Shown: positions 38,094 to 51,065 of the stretch, piece after piece
Position numbering within the stretch: position 1 is the first letter of the stretch
Layout: the number at the start of each line of letters is the position of its first letter
From: Paralvinella palmiformis
Taxonomy: Eukaryota; Annelida; Polychaeta; Terebellida; Alvinellidae
Length of the DNA: 64,000 nucleotides
Direction: 5' to 3'
Assembly (NCBI GenBank): GCA_025642065.1
Contig: JAODUP010000012.1
Location: 2,411,001 to 2,475,000, forward strand
The notes under the pieces: generated by a model
What the model was told of the DNA's origin: nothing
The model's database searches: none
What the model saw: only the letters and a program-made list of their open reading frames with translations
Translations under genes and position numbers: made by a program

Positions 38094-38149
38094 GAAATAT
38101 AGAGAGAAAGTCTTCGGCCATTCCAATGATTGCCAGAAAGAAGCTTCTA

Positions 38150-38273
<124 letters not shown>

Positions 38274-38480
38274 CCATAAATTGACTCATCATTTTCTGTA
38301 TGTTTTTCTATGTGTTGTATGCCTTAACTAATGTGACACTTATTGACCAGCTATAAGCAGATCTGATAGTGTCTCATACAGAAAGAGAAAGGATAATGTT
38401 ATAACAGTTGTCATACTGTAGATGGATACCAACAGACTTGATTATGTCATGTATCAAGCTTTAAACTGCACCAACGGCCT

Positions 38481-38482
<2 letters not shown>

Positions 38483-38518
<36 letters not shown>

Positions 38519-38540
38519 CTATCTCTTTCTCTCTCTCTCT

Positions 38541-38590
<50 letters not shown>

Positions 38591-38607
38591 ATTTATCTAT
38601 CTATCTA
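38483..38607. repeat. (CT)n then (CTAT)n microsatellite
   Basis: Interrupted CT run of about 95 bp, then CTAT units. It is the inverse of the nearby (GA)n. Confidence 0.95.
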
Positions 38608-38663
38608 GCTCTCTGACTTATTTATTCTATAAATTTATTATCAAATATTACGATGACATATGG

Positions 38664-38665
<2 letters not shown>

Positions 38666-38727
<62 letters not shown>
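38666..38727. repeat. (TA)n microsatellite
   Basis: Pure TA of about 60 bp. Confidence 0.95.
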
Positions 38728-38732
<5 letters not shown>

Positions 38733-38835
38733 TTTTAAAAATTATCCATAAACACTGTTTTATTAGTATATATTATGATATTACTCAAAAGAATTTAATT
38801 TATTTATTATTTATTATTTTGCACATACACATTGT

Positions 38836-38895
38836 ATGTGTGTGTGTTTGTTTGTGTGTGTGTGTGTTTGTGTGTGTGTGTGCGCGCGTGTGTGC

Positions 38896-38930
<35 letters not shown>
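38836..38930. repeat. (TG)n(CG)n(GA)n compound microsatellite
   Basis: TG-rich run to 38895, then 32 bp of (GA)n. Confidence 0.95.
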
Positions 38931-38932
<2 letters not shown>

Positions 38933-39692
38933 TATCATGCACAGTCTGCCAAACCTTTTATCAGATCGGCAGCGCACCTTGTCAGCAAACAGCCCGTTAA
39001 AAGTCCAAACAAACAGTAGGCCAGCCACCTACTATATCTGGTTCTGTAACCACTTTTCTATCAATCCCGATAACAACACCTCAATAACCAACCGAATACT
39101 GATATCTGTAACCATCTCAGTAACCACCTCCCCCACCGTTCTTCTCCTTGTAACTGATACGAGCTGATTCCTATCTGACTAGAACCTTGACACTTGCCAA
39201 TGGACCATCGGCGTAATCGATACTGGGCTATGGCGTTTCTCTGTTGACATTCTTCCAATCCTATTTTCCCATTTTAATACCCCGAAATAGACCCAGTCCT
39301 TGCCGAGGTACATATATATATATAACGAGGCTGAACGGAGATGTGTTTACTTCATGGCTCGAAGAATTCAACGACTACATCGACCAAATATCGCTCGATT
39401 GCATCGTATTTTATTTGGTCATCCCGCGTCCAGAATCCCAGTAGCGTGGGAGTAATGTGGGAGTCACCGATATGTCACTGGTTCGTCGTTGGCGTACTTC
39501 GAGCATACGTACGTTCCAGAATGATGCCGAACATCAGCGGTGTACGACTGTGAAGACTACACAGCCAAGTCAGATCCTATATCCTGTGGGTTAGAAATAG
39601 GGGATGGGCATCCCTAGCTTGAGGTGGTATATTTAGGGATGTTTAGGGAATGCCGCATTAAGTCGTATTAGACATCTGTGTGGGGAGTGGAT
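38931..39692. other. Non-coding stretch
   Basis: No gene recognised. Confidence 0.35.
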
Positions 39693-39850
39693 GGGGGGGG
39701 GGGATGAGCTGCAGGTGGGGATGCCTTGGGCCATTTATAAATGAGCGATGTCAGGTTCGGGGGGGGGGGGGCACAGAGGAAAATATGGATGTCCTAGCAT
39801 ATGTATTTGGTGTGTCAGTTATTTGGTGTGTGTGCGTGTGTGTTTGTGTG

Positions 39851-39884
<34 letters not shown>

Positions 39885-39888
39885 CATG
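39693..39888. repeat. G11, G13 and (TG)n(TA)n(TG)n cluster
   Basis: G11 at 39693-39703 and G13 at 39759-39771, followed by a compound dinucleotide run (39825-39888). Confidence 0.9.
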
Positions 39889-40880
39889 CATTTCTGCTGG
39901 TGATAAAATCATATTGTTGACTAACCACAGGATTAAATCTCTATCGGTATGTGTGTGTATATGTGTTTATGTGTATATGTATGTACATCCGTATGTATTT
40001 ACGAGAACCCCGCTTTTGGTTGTTATTCACTATGTACACGCCCGACTCGACCGTCTAATACGAGTTAGACGATTGTTACTACAACTATAGTCCATTCGGT
40101 ATAAGTCCGTCTTACTCCAGTTCGGTAGGTCGTCTCTTCTATGTGTCCACGTATTCGCCGTACTCCGCGATCACCCTAACCACTCCATGGAGACCAGAAG
40201 CCAGTCCGGAGTCCTCATCCATCCGGCTGGGGTCTTATCCAGATTAGACGTTCGCACACAGTCTACCGCTCGCCGACTAGTAGTAATAACAAGCCAAGGA
40301 TATAACACGGGCGACCAAAGGACTTAGCCAGACCTAGGCTCCTCTCCGGATACAGGCCAGTTATAATAGAAACACGTTCTACGCCATGGCGACGGGTTGT
40401 AATTGCACGATGCCGCGCTCCGGTGGCGTCCTTGCTTAATACCACAAACAGCGTCGGCCTTATTATGACAATATGCAGCGATCCGGCTTTGATGTGGGCG
40501 CCAAGTGTTGCTAAATAAGTACCGACTGAAAGCCATTTAGCAACAGAGAGCCATATCAGGGGGCAGCATGTCAATATGTCGCTTTCAGGGACAGACCTGT
40601 GTCGATAACCGTTTTGTTGATATCGAATTCTATTATGGCGTTATACTGGAGATTGTAGGGACTGACGAGTCTTTCTCCCTTCCCTCAACACCCCCCCCCC
40701 CATTGAGGTGTCGGATAAAGACGAGTAGTGGATATTTTTCAATGAGGTTTTGAGAAAACCAATTATCACACATCGGCCGTTATCGAAAAGGTACTTCGTA
40801 TTTGACGTTGCTTCTTAATATGGGCACGAACTGTCTCGACCATGCTGACTAAGTATAACAGTTCATTACTATCAGTAAAT
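39889..40880. other. CpG-rich non-coding stretch
   Basis: Contains C11 at 40691-40701. No recognised gene. Confidence 0.35.
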
Positions 40881-41105
40881 ATCTCTAGTGAGTATGGATC
40901 ATGAAATATCTCTCGTGTGTATACGGATCATTCAATACCTCGGGTGTATACGGATCATTGCATTTCTCGGGTGTATACGGATCATTCAATACCTCGGGTG
41001 TATACGGATCATTGAATATCTCGGATGTATACAGATCATTCAATATCTCGGGTGTATACAGATCATTCAATACCTCGGGTGTGCAGGGATCATTTCCAAT
41101 CTATG
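40881..41105. repeat. 27-bp minisatellite, about 8 units
   Basis: The unit approximates GTGTATACGGATCATTCAAT followed by ACCTCGG. Because 27 is divisible by three, nine-residue repeat frames stay open on both strands (YGSFNTSGV-like on plus, NDPYTPEVL-like on minus). These are products of the repeat, not evidence of coding. Confidence 0.92.
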
Positions 41106-41490
41106 GGATCATTTTGGAGTACATGGTTTTGTTTGTTGTTTCCGAAATACGCCGATCGGAAAGATCTGTCAACCGGAGATCAATAATCGATATAATCAAT
41201 CCTAGGTCTAATCGTATTATCGCTAATTATTCATTTCTAAGTGTTGAGATCAACAGCTCTATGTCAGTACGATAATTTTGATATCGTTTCGGGAAACGAG
41301 GCACGATCCGCCAAAGTAAACCGTCGACTTTATATTTTCTTCTGTATCTCGTGAACGCAAGTCACGAGGGTCTTTGACTAATAGCACTCGTTAATGCCTT
41401 CGGGATCAATTTACCTACCGCATTGACCTATAGCTATAGTATTGTCAAGAGGGGCTGCTGTCAGCAAGTATACTGACCTACTGGTGTCTT

Positions 41491-41493
<3 letters not shown>
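41106..41493. other. Non-coding stretch
   Basis: No gene recognised. Confidence 0.35.
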
Positions 41494-41544
<51 letters not shown>

Positions 41545-41552
41545 TGTATGTG
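41494..41552. repeat. (CT)n(GT)n microsatellite
   Basis: CT run switching to GT. Confidence 0.95.
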
Positions 41553-41630
41553 TCTTTTTTCGAATATATACCCTGAAAGAAACGCAGACATATTCTACTT
41601 ATGATCGAATTTATTTTATGTTAAATTTTT

Positions 41631-41692
41631 TCCGTTATGTATCTGTAATATAGCCGTTATGTAGCCGTTATGTAGCCGTTATGTAGCCGTTA
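41631..41692. repeat. 11-bp tandem repeat, about 5 units
   Basis: Units of ccgttatgtag in tandem, the first diverged. Confidence 0.9.
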
Positions 41693-41993
41693 TATGACAT
41701 CAGGCAGTAGTTACGAATTGGGATATAACCATAATCCCATAATTACGATTTAATATATAGTGTAAATACTGTCTGGGAAACGAAATATCATTCGAACATC
41801 ACCTATTATCGACCCCGAAAAGACTGGAAACAAATAACTGTTGTTAGAGTTTGTCGGGATATCATGTTTACAATGATGGATGTGAGTCAAATAGGACGCC
41901 GAGGGCAGTTGTGTCAATCCGGGTCCATCCCGTCTGGAAAGTCGGCCACAATATCAGAACCACTAATAAAGGCTGCGATGTGGGCGTCATGGC

Positions 41994-42109
41994 CAGCTGC
42001 GTAATGATACAACCAGCTGTATGGAGTGAATATTCGCCACACGATGACAGCGGTATAATTTGATTGGCAAGCCCACGACCAGCTGTATTTACCGGACGAT
42101 GACCAGCTG
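41994..42109. promoter_or_regulatory. Cluster of four CAGCTG E-boxes
   Basis: CAGCTG occurs at 41994, 42014, 42080 and 42104, each preceded by C, three of them in the wider word ACCAGCTGTA. CAGCTG is the core of bHLH binding sites. The units may also be a decayed short tandem repeat. Function is inferred only. Confidence 0.35.
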
Positions 42110-42150
42110 TAACACAAATATATAGATCAGAATTATTCCGAGTGTGTTTC

Positions 42151-43090
<940 letters not shown>

Positions 43091-43426
43091 GTGGCCTCAT
43101 AGCGCAGCGGTTATGCTGTTCTGCATGCAAACCTCCAGGTGAAGGTTAGAACTCGACTAATAGCTGTCTTTTTGTAATGGTTCCCGATGAAAATCGCTCT
43201 CCGATCATATATCTCAGGTATTATCCGGGACTTTCAAATAATATTTTGCGCTGTTAACTTCCAAATTGTGAGTTCGAATCCGTCTGATGTCTGTGTTCCT
43301 GGGATGTTTTCCTAAGGAGTCTACCCTCGACCACATGTCCCAGGTCGATCTCTAATGAGGCAAAACAATCCATACTCAAGCAATCTGTTAGTCGATTGTG
43401 TCGAAATACGTATTCACTCACTCAGT
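43091..43426 (+). mobile_element. SINE family 2, apparently dimeric copy
   Basis: Two tRNA-like heads occur in tandem. The first (43094-43165) has an A-box-like TAGCGCAGCGG and a weak B box. The second (about 43250-43285) has TTGTGAGTTCGAATCCG. The body (GATGTCTGTGTTCCTGGGAT, GGAGTCTACCCTCGACCACA) is shared with copies at 50830-51065 and 62600-62778. The copy ends at ATTCACTCACTCAG. Confidence 0.7.
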
Positions 43427-44690
43427 ATTCCAAATGAACCTTATTCTGTGAGGGAACACGCCCAGCGGCTTACGTTCCTATAATAGATCATTGAGGACGA
43501 ACGACATCCATCAGGATTCTTGACAAGATGGTACCTCTCAGCATCAAAGTGAGCATCGTTCCTATGACCGCGTTGACTTCTCGCCAGGAAGAGCACACGA
43601 AGATGTAACGTATTGTCTTTGGTATTGGCTTTCTGTGGATGTTGTCACACATGAACGACGGTTGGAAAGGCACGGAGGGAGTAAGATGGAGGAAGTGGGG
43701 TGAAGGGAGCGGGGTAGAAAGGAGAGGGATGGAAGGGGTCGGATGGAATGAATGGGCTGAGGCGGGTGAGATGGGAGGAGTCGGGGTCGGAGGAAGGGAG
43801 TGGGGGAAGGGAGTGGGATGGAAGAAGTGGGATGGAGATCAAGTGTTTGTTTTTGGGTTGGCCTTCTCCGCCGACGCTTCTCATGCATCATCCGTTTGAC
43901 AATGGGGTCTTCTGTTAACGCCAAGAGAAGGCAGCCGCTAGGAGGCGACTCTGTGAGTTTTGATGGATCGAAGGATAAAAGAAATGATGTTCGCTGCGCG
44001 AAATTTTGATGTGAAATACAGAAGTATTACCGATTCATTTTCATAAATAAACACACGCGTGTGCACACACATACATACAAAAATCATGCGGACCTACACA
44101 CACACGCATATACATACATACATACACACAAACATACATACCAAAAAAAAACGCACACACACCTGCAGGCATGCTTACACACGGGTTATTTCGGTGCAAG
44201 AAAGAAAGCACCAATACTCTACGCCGACTAATCTTTGACTGATGCCTATGGGATACCTGAACGTGTTTGGTCTGTCCAGGCTCATCGAATCTCGTCTCCT
44301 TCGACCAGGAAATTACCACATTATCCGCGCAGAAGCCGCCTCATCAGAGAAATAGCGCGCCTTTATCACGGGCCCTCCAACGCATTGCCCCAGTCTACCA
44401 GGTAGCGATCAATTTCACGCCTGTCAACATACCTTATGCCGGTAATTTAATGGCAGAACTACATATCAAAGCTTGCCGGCATTGTTAACCATTAAACTAG
44501 CCCGTGTCGCCGAGATTCCTCCGGGATATATTACCACTTCTGGTGAGAACACCGCATCAGGACGGTCTCATGTGACAGTAGCCATTGTTATTTTTGCCAG
44601 ATGACAACCATTTATCTGTAGTAACATATTACTGTTTTGATTTGTTATTTAGCAATTTTAGCCTTCTTTCCTTTTTTATCGATGTATCTA
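43427..44690. other. Non-coding stretch with purine-rich GGGA repeats
   Basis: 43660-43830 is a degenerate GGGATGGA/GGGAGT purine-rich tract. A CA/TACA-rich patch is at 44050-44165. No gene. Confidence 0.4.
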
Positions 44691-44830
44691 TGTATATGTG
44701 TGCGTGAGTATGTATGTATGTATGTATGTATGTTTGTATGTATGTATGTGTGTATGTATGTATGTATGTATGTATGTATGTATGTATGTTTGTATGTATG
44801 TATGTGTGTATGTATGTATGTATGTATGTA
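44691..44830. repeat. (TATG)n tetranucleotide array
   Basis: About 30 TATG units with occasional TGTG or TTTG, immediately before a SINE copy. Confidence 0.95.
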
Positions 44831-44866
44831 ATCTGTATTTCAATTACTATTCAATTACTATCTGCC

Positions 44867-45064
44867 TAGGGCTCCTCAGTGGTCTAGCGGTAACGTGCTG
44901 GACCACATATCACTCACTACCAACCGTGTTCGAATCTCGTCATGGGCATATCTGAAGGTTGTTTCAACTTTGACTTCGTTTCATTACCTTTGGAGGTCGC
45001 TCGGCCCATTTAGCCTACCATGTGCACAAAGGTGGCCGTAAAGTGTCAATCATCACCATTATCG
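44867..45064 (+). mobile_element. SINE family 1, well-preserved copy
   Basis: Full tRNA-like head (A box TGGTCTAGCGG; B box GTGTTCGAATCTC), body words CATTACCTTTGGAGGTCGCT and CCATTTAGCCTACCATGTGC, tail TCAATCATCACCATT. Flanks ttactatctgcc (44855-44866) and ttattatctgcc (45065-45076) are a target-site duplication with one change. Confidence 0.93.
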
Positions 45065-45303
45065 TTATTATCTGCCATATTATATTGCCCTTGAACAAAA
45101 CTTCTTTTATTCTGTAATCGACTGTTGTTATTTCTTCTACGAGTTATTGTTATTCCTAACATCGGGTGGTGTTATTCCTTAGTTTCAAATACAGTTATTC
45201 TGGTTCTTCGTTTTCGTTCGCTGATCAAATGATGTCACACCTTCAGTCTGTTATTTTTCCCCGTTATTGGTAATTGTTATTCCTAATATCAAATAATCAT
45301 ATT

Positions 45304-45356
45304 CCCACTATCGGTAGTCTTTATTCCTGCTATATGTTATTGTTATTCCTGCTATA

Positions 45357-45408
<52 letters not shown>

Positions 45409-45630
45409 TTTACCTGCTATATGTTATTATTATTCCTGCTGTATATTATTATTACTATTCCTATATGTTATTATTATTTCTGGTATATGTTATTATTATT
45501 CCTGCTATAATGTTATTATTACTGCTATATGTTATTATTATTCCTGCTATATGTTATTATTACTGCTATATGTTATTATTATTCCTGCTATATGTTATTA
45601 TTACTGCTATATGTTATTATTATTCATGCT
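45304..45630. repeat. (TTA)n and a higher-order TGCTATATGTTATTATTA minisatellite
   Basis: A pure (TTA)n core (45358-45408) is embedded in units of two lengths that alternate: ttattattattcctgctatatg and a shorter form lacking the ATTCC part. About 12 units. Confidence 0.9.
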
Positions 45631-46029
45631 ATCAGATGTCCAGGTGGCTGGCGCAAATTAGTTGATCCGGCTTCTTAACCCGCTCATTCCGCGTCACGTG
45701 ACAACACGATTTGTGCGTATCCAGCGAGCGATAATTGGTCACACCGGTAGATCAATACTGCTCGTTGTTTCCGGTATATTAGAGCACGTGACTAACGACC
45801 TTCGAGTTGACCTCTCGAGCACGCCCTCTACAAATGGCTTCCATCTTTAGCACGCCCGATGTGTACGCTATTGTTATGCTAATAGCCGGTGTTGGGTCTG
45901 TGAAGTACTGAGACATGTCTTAATTGAATGCTGTACTCGTATAGCTGTACTGGGCGTGGAGTACAATACGGCCTGAGTTTAGACGGTAGTGCGCGGCTCT
46001 GATTTATATGCACACTACTACTGAACGTA
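45631..46029. other. Non-coding stretch
   Basis: No gene recognised. Confidence 0.35.
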
Positions 46030-46335
46030 AATAGGTTCGAGTCGGACAGACATACAGACAGACAGATAGACAGACCAGCAGATAGAAAGCAAGACATGCA
46101 GACAGACGGACAAACACAGATAGACAGACAGACGGAGATACAGACAGACAGACAGATATAAAACACAAACACGTGCTACAGTCATACATGCAGAGAGACA
46201 GGTAGACAGACAGACAGATAGACAGACAGACAATCATATGGCACCTATGCACCTATCTAACTGCCTACCTACTTACATACCTACAGATAAACAATCAGAC
46301 AGTCAGACAGACAGACATACAGACCCACGTTACTT
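46030..46335. repeat. Degenerate (GACA)n array
   Basis: GACA/GATA/TACA units over 300 bp; the Cys/Val/Ser-rich frames through it are artefacts. Confidence 0.85.
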
Positions 46336-47032
46336 ACGCAGGGACGCACTGATATATGGATACGCAGATATATAATCGTGATCTTAACTACCACTATCAT
46401 CATCAGCAGCAGCAGCAGCAGCAACAGCAGGAACAACATCAGTATTATGATTACTTATCATTTTGTTCAGACATTGCCATTAAAACTGATACCACGTTTC
46501 ACACTTTATGAATTAATATACATTATGAAAGGAAAGTCCTTTTGTTTATTAATGTTATTAGCGTTTCCAGGGAAAAAAGGATTTATTCACTAAACACCTC
46601 GTCATTTGTTGATATTAATACCGTTTACAATTTATTATTTAATGATAATCATTGGGGCCGATTACCGACGAGGGCGACTTCCGCTCGTCTATCCTGTATC
46701 CAAGTCCCTTTACGGCATCCCGAACATCATTATACCGGAGAGGGCTATATTAGATAAGTGTATAGAACACCTCTGTCTATTGGGATCCGCTGATCCAGAC
46801 GTCCATAATGCCGACGCAGAGGTACGTCTGATTGATATTAGACACCTAGACCTATTAGACGCGAACATTAATTAACATTGGTATGCCCGGCAGTTCTGAT
46901 CCTTGTCTGATCCAGACGGTTCCATTCATCGATGGTTCGTCCGCTTTTGGCAAAATGGCGTACACGCTGAGATGGTAGATAGAACATTTCGATATCATCC
47001 GCTGACAGACAGATAATTCACTCATTCACTCA
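46336..47032. other. Non-coding stretch with a short (CAG)n
   Basis: (CAG)n lies at 46405-46428. No gene. Confidence 0.35.
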
Positions 47033-47059
47033 CATACACACACACACACACACACACAG

Positions 47060-47111
<52 letters not shown>

Positions 47112-47303
47112 ACACACACACACACACACCAACACACAAAAATATGATAGTTTATTGACTCGGGAAAGATTTTACCGATTTGTTTTTATTAATATTTCTA
47201 CCGTCAAAATAGTGACGGTAGAGTTTTGTGGATAATTAATGTATTAAACAAATCTTTATCACAGTCGGATTTATCGCCTTTATCATAATCATTCTACTAG
47301 TAG

Positions 47304-47349
<46 letters not shown>
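47033..47349. repeat. (CA)n(GA)n(CA)n and (TA)n microsatellites
   Basis: CA/GA/CA compound at 47033-47130 and (TA)n at 47308-47349. Confidence 0.95.
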
Positions 47350-47352
<3 letters not shown>

Positions 47353-48872
47353 ATCATGCTTTCCACGCCTACGTGGCTCATTGACGAGCTGAACGAGAGT
47401 TTAATTGTAAAACGGCGTCAATCGGGATCCCCCTTCTCGGTCAATGGGACACGGTTTGATGCCATTATATTGCTGATTCCCTCTCGGCGCAGGATAAAGT
47501 GTTACGGAACGCGCATTAATCGGCATGCATTATTTACAAGTCGTCGACGGCTGGCGGTAACATTAGCCGTTCTGGCAGAAAATCGAATCCGGATCCAACG
47601 CCATTTTCTCGAATCCGTCGCCGTCCTTCTGGCGGCGGCGCAAATACGGCGGATGTTAGGGCTCGGCTTTTTTCCTGGTTATGAGCGTAATTAACGGAGT
47701 GGTCCATTTTACCTGGCCAGGAGAGTCTCTCTACCAGCCATCGGCAGCATCTGATGTGAGCTGTAAAGGGCTCGATATTGCCTTCGTTATAGACTCTCAG
47801 TCGGATCGTGGCCCGTCTCGACTAGCGCCACCTGACGGACAAATGCCGTCTATCAATGGATATCAATTATTTAACGATAGCATGACGGCATCGTGCTCCA
47901 TGACTCGTACACCCACAGCCAGTACTAGTACTACCGGTAGCTAACAAAGTAGCTGTAACAATGAGGACGATGACAAAATATCCAGAATATCAATGACGTC
48001 GGCCACAACTGTAGTGGGTGTAAATTGTTAGAATGGTCAACTCTCTCCCCCCCCCCTCTCTCTCTTTGTGTGTGTGTGTGTGTGTTTGTACCTGTGTACC
48101 ATTCTCCGGCTCCTTCCCCCAGAAGCCGACAAAGCAGGACACAAGCCTTATATCCGTTCTATTGTCTCCACCAGCTGGCGTGCTACACCCCAAGGCAAAT
48201 ATACATCATCTACCCATCATTGAAGTCGTGGCCACAGAAATGTACATCATGTAAGTCGTAGAATTGATAGCTCGTATTGATATGACAAAAGGCTAAATGG
48301 TAATCTTCCTTTCGTCCAGACGACGATGTACTCGCCCCAGACTGGATCATGTATTTCCTGTTTTGATCCGATAGCCTCAGCTGCTGGCTGCAGCCCATCC
48401 GTATGTGCAGTGATAGATCTAGCTGTCTTTGGGCACCTTTCTGTCACCGAACGCCGTTCATTAATAATTGAAACTTAGCAGTTTGCGAACATTATTCTCC
48501 CTGGGAAGCTGCACCACGACGGAGAGCACTTTCGGGGCAACGGCGCGAGCACCCATTTACGAAAACGGCGCATTTGAAATGGATAACGACCTTTCTCGAG
48601 CTGAAATAATAGGAACGTTGTATCACGCAAAGGTCTTCTACTGCCTTGTCCTGTAATAATTTCTTCCAGCGGAATGCCGCTCTGTAATAATAGGGATTTC
48701 CTTGGAAGTCGTGGTTGCAACAGGAACGCTCATTCCTTATTTACATCACAGCGGGCTTCAGATCGCTGTCTCGTCAATGCTCACGCAACATCCGCATTTC
48801 GAAGAAAGGATTACATTTAAATGTGGGACGAAACTCTGGCCGTAGCTTTGTTGCTCGTCTTTGCTGTTGGTC
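47350..48872. other. CpG-rich non-coding stretch
   Basis: The 112-codon frame at 47356-47694 starts at the (TA)n edge and has no recognised domain. C10 at 48047-48056 abuts (CT)n and (TG)n. Confidence 0.35.
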
Positions 48873-48938
48873 GTCGGTCTGACTCAGAGACTTATCACTT
48901 GGTGAGTCGGTCTGACTCAGAGACTTATCACTTGGTGA
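48873..48938. repeat. Perfect 33-bp direct duplication carrying TGACTCA
   Basis: Two adjacent identical 33-bp units (48873-48905 and 48906-48938). Each contains ctgactcag, the consensus AP-1/bZIP site, and ends in ggtga. Confidence 0.92.
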
Positions 48939-49175
48939 GTCGAGCTCCTTCCGGCTGAATACTGCTAATACGATGGCGATCTATATAGATGATTTCGCTG
49001 ACGCTGATCAATTATGTTTGTCGTTCAAGGATTCCGTTCTCGGCGATGGGAAGAAATCTGCCAGAATAAGACATGCCGAGTTCTCCCAAATGTGGCTCGG
49101 TGTAGGTTCTCCTTCAGGATCATAGGATCTTTCTGCCTATCGTTTATCTTTATTTCTACGTATTGAGTTCTCCTT

Positions 49176-49178
<3 letters not shown>
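48939..49178. other. Non-coding stretch
   Basis: Nothing recognised. Confidence 0.35.
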
Positions 49179-49213
<35 letters not shown>

Positions 49214-49253
49214 CTATCTCTCTCTCTCAATCTATCTCTCTCTCTCTCTCTCC
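49179..49253. repeat. (CT)n microsatellite
   Basis: CT run interrupted by AATCTAT. Confidence 0.95.
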
Positions 49254-50459
49254 CTATGTTCTTCTCTACTTATCTATCAATCAATCTTTATCTTCCTATC
49301 TGTCAATCAAATGCGTGCGTGTGTGCGTGCCACAGTGTGTATGTGTGCATGCGCGTGTGTGTATATTAGCTCGTTTGTTAGTTCGGTACTCTACCTCGAT
49401 CTAACTGTCTTTTGATCCAGTACATTATACCTCCCTATTATCACTCATTTGTTTCACATTCAACCTGATCCCTATATTGTTTCAACATTGGCACACAAAC
49501 GGTTTGTTTGCCTCTCATCAACCACGTCATTCAGCCCTACCTATATCATATTGGATGCTAATGGAGCGCTGATAATGGCGTTTTGGCGACATTCAGATGG
49601 CATTTCGGTTGACATTCAGGAGTCGATTGGTGCCAGAGATGCATTCAGCGTCGCAGCCAAACCATTCGACATCGGACACGCTTCGCTAGAGCAACGGCAT
49701 AACTCGGCTCGCTGCTTCGTCGCTCCTGGTCTGACCCCGGTGGTTCGGCATCGGGCTAAATCGTACTCGCTTCTAACCCATCAGCTGATCACCGCTGGAA
49801 GTACCCCCCTTTAAACAAGATCGCAGCAAACGGAAAATACCAGTATGGGGGTGCGAATTCGCCCCCTTTCCACGGCGTAATTCGTACTCGGTCCGAAACG
49901 TAGTAGGCCACAAGAATTGCATGCTTTGAGGCGTAGGCCTCTGAATTTGGCTATGTTGCACCAATTTGAGAGCGCGATCAATCAATATTAGGGCAGAGGA
50001 ATGATTGATGCCGTTTCAGGCAGCGAGCGTGTCCGTCGTGGAGTATACACTGGCCGGAGCTGATCTGGTAGAGAATGGGCATAAATGTGTGCCGGGTTAG
50101 GGCTCATATAGTATGTAGCTCGGCGCAAGTGGCCAATGTGGCAGAGATTTAATTATTGATGAGGCAGCGTTCGCGATGACTGAATTCCCGGTTAATATTG
50201 AATATTTATCAGCGAGCACAAACTTGTCGCCTGTAGTCACCTATATCTGCCTATGCTCGTCGGTGCGTCAGTAATGTTTGCGTGCGTGTATGTGTGTTTG
50301 CGTGCGTATCTGCGTACGTGCGTGTCAATATGTCTGGTTGTTTGTCTATCTATGCTGTGATATTAGGCTTCATCTGCCCTTCCGGGGTAGTTATTGATTA
50401 ATTGTTCTCTCCCAAAATACCTTGCTGTCAATGAAGGTTGTACCCAAACACAAACACGT
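49254..50459. other. CpG-rich non-coding stretch
   Basis: The 121-codon frame 49449-49814 has no recognised domain. Confidence 0.35.
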
Positions 50460-50501
50460 GAATGAACACGCACACGCACACATACACACGCGTGCACACA
50501 C

Positions 50502-50542
<41 letters not shown>

Positions 50543-50600
50543 GCTACGAACACATGAACACACACAAATACATAAAGACAGAACACACAAGTACGTACAC

Positions 50601-50635
<35 letters not shown>

Positions 50636-50700
50636 ATATACACACATACACTCAACATACACACACACACACACACAGACACACAGACACACACACAGAC
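50460..50700. repeat. (CA)n / (TA)n microsatellite cluster
   Basis: CA runs flank a (TA)n block at 50503-50538. Confidence 0.95.
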
Positions 50701-50829
50701 CAGGGTGTGTCGCTAGTTCGATGTCCACCATAATTTGTAAGATCTATGTCGCCATACGGGTAATAAAGACTATATTTAAATCTGAAGTACGGTGGTTTTA
50801 CCAGAACAGCCCAAAACTTGAACTTTATT

Positions 50830-51065
50830 TCCCAGAGAAAGACTGGAGTTTTAGTTGAGGTCGTCCGTCTGAAAGGGTATTAGTCTCGATGTTGGCTTAT
50901 GCCAATGGTTATTAGGGGTTAAATCGCAATGTTAAGCCCCGGAGCCGGTCACATCTGGGTCATATTGTTGAGAGAAACATATCCCACAAACACATCTTCG
51001 AGCCAGATTCGAACTCACAACCTGGAACTATCGGAACGCCCACTATATCGTTGGTTGTCCAGTAT
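50830..51065 (-). mobile_element. SINE family 2 copy
   Basis: On the minus strand, TTGTGAGTTCGAATCTGGCT is followed by GTGTTTGTGGGATATGTTTC and TGACCCAGATGTGACCGG, matching the second monomer at 43250-43360 in order. The 3' part (CCTAATAACCATTGGCATAA) is not kept in the other copies. Confidence 0.75.

Noticed and set aside
40885..41275. Repeat-peptide frames across the 27-bp minisatellite
   Set aside because: Openness in several frames follows from the unit length and lack of stops, not from selection on a protein.
43094..43165. Possible genuine tRNA gene
   Set aside because: A and B boxes are recognisable but the acceptor stem and anticodon arm do not pair; it belongs to a SINE head.
47356..47694. 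112-codon plus-strand frame with an alternating hydrophobic pattern
   Set aside because: Starts at the edge of a (TA)n run and has no recognised family or splice context.
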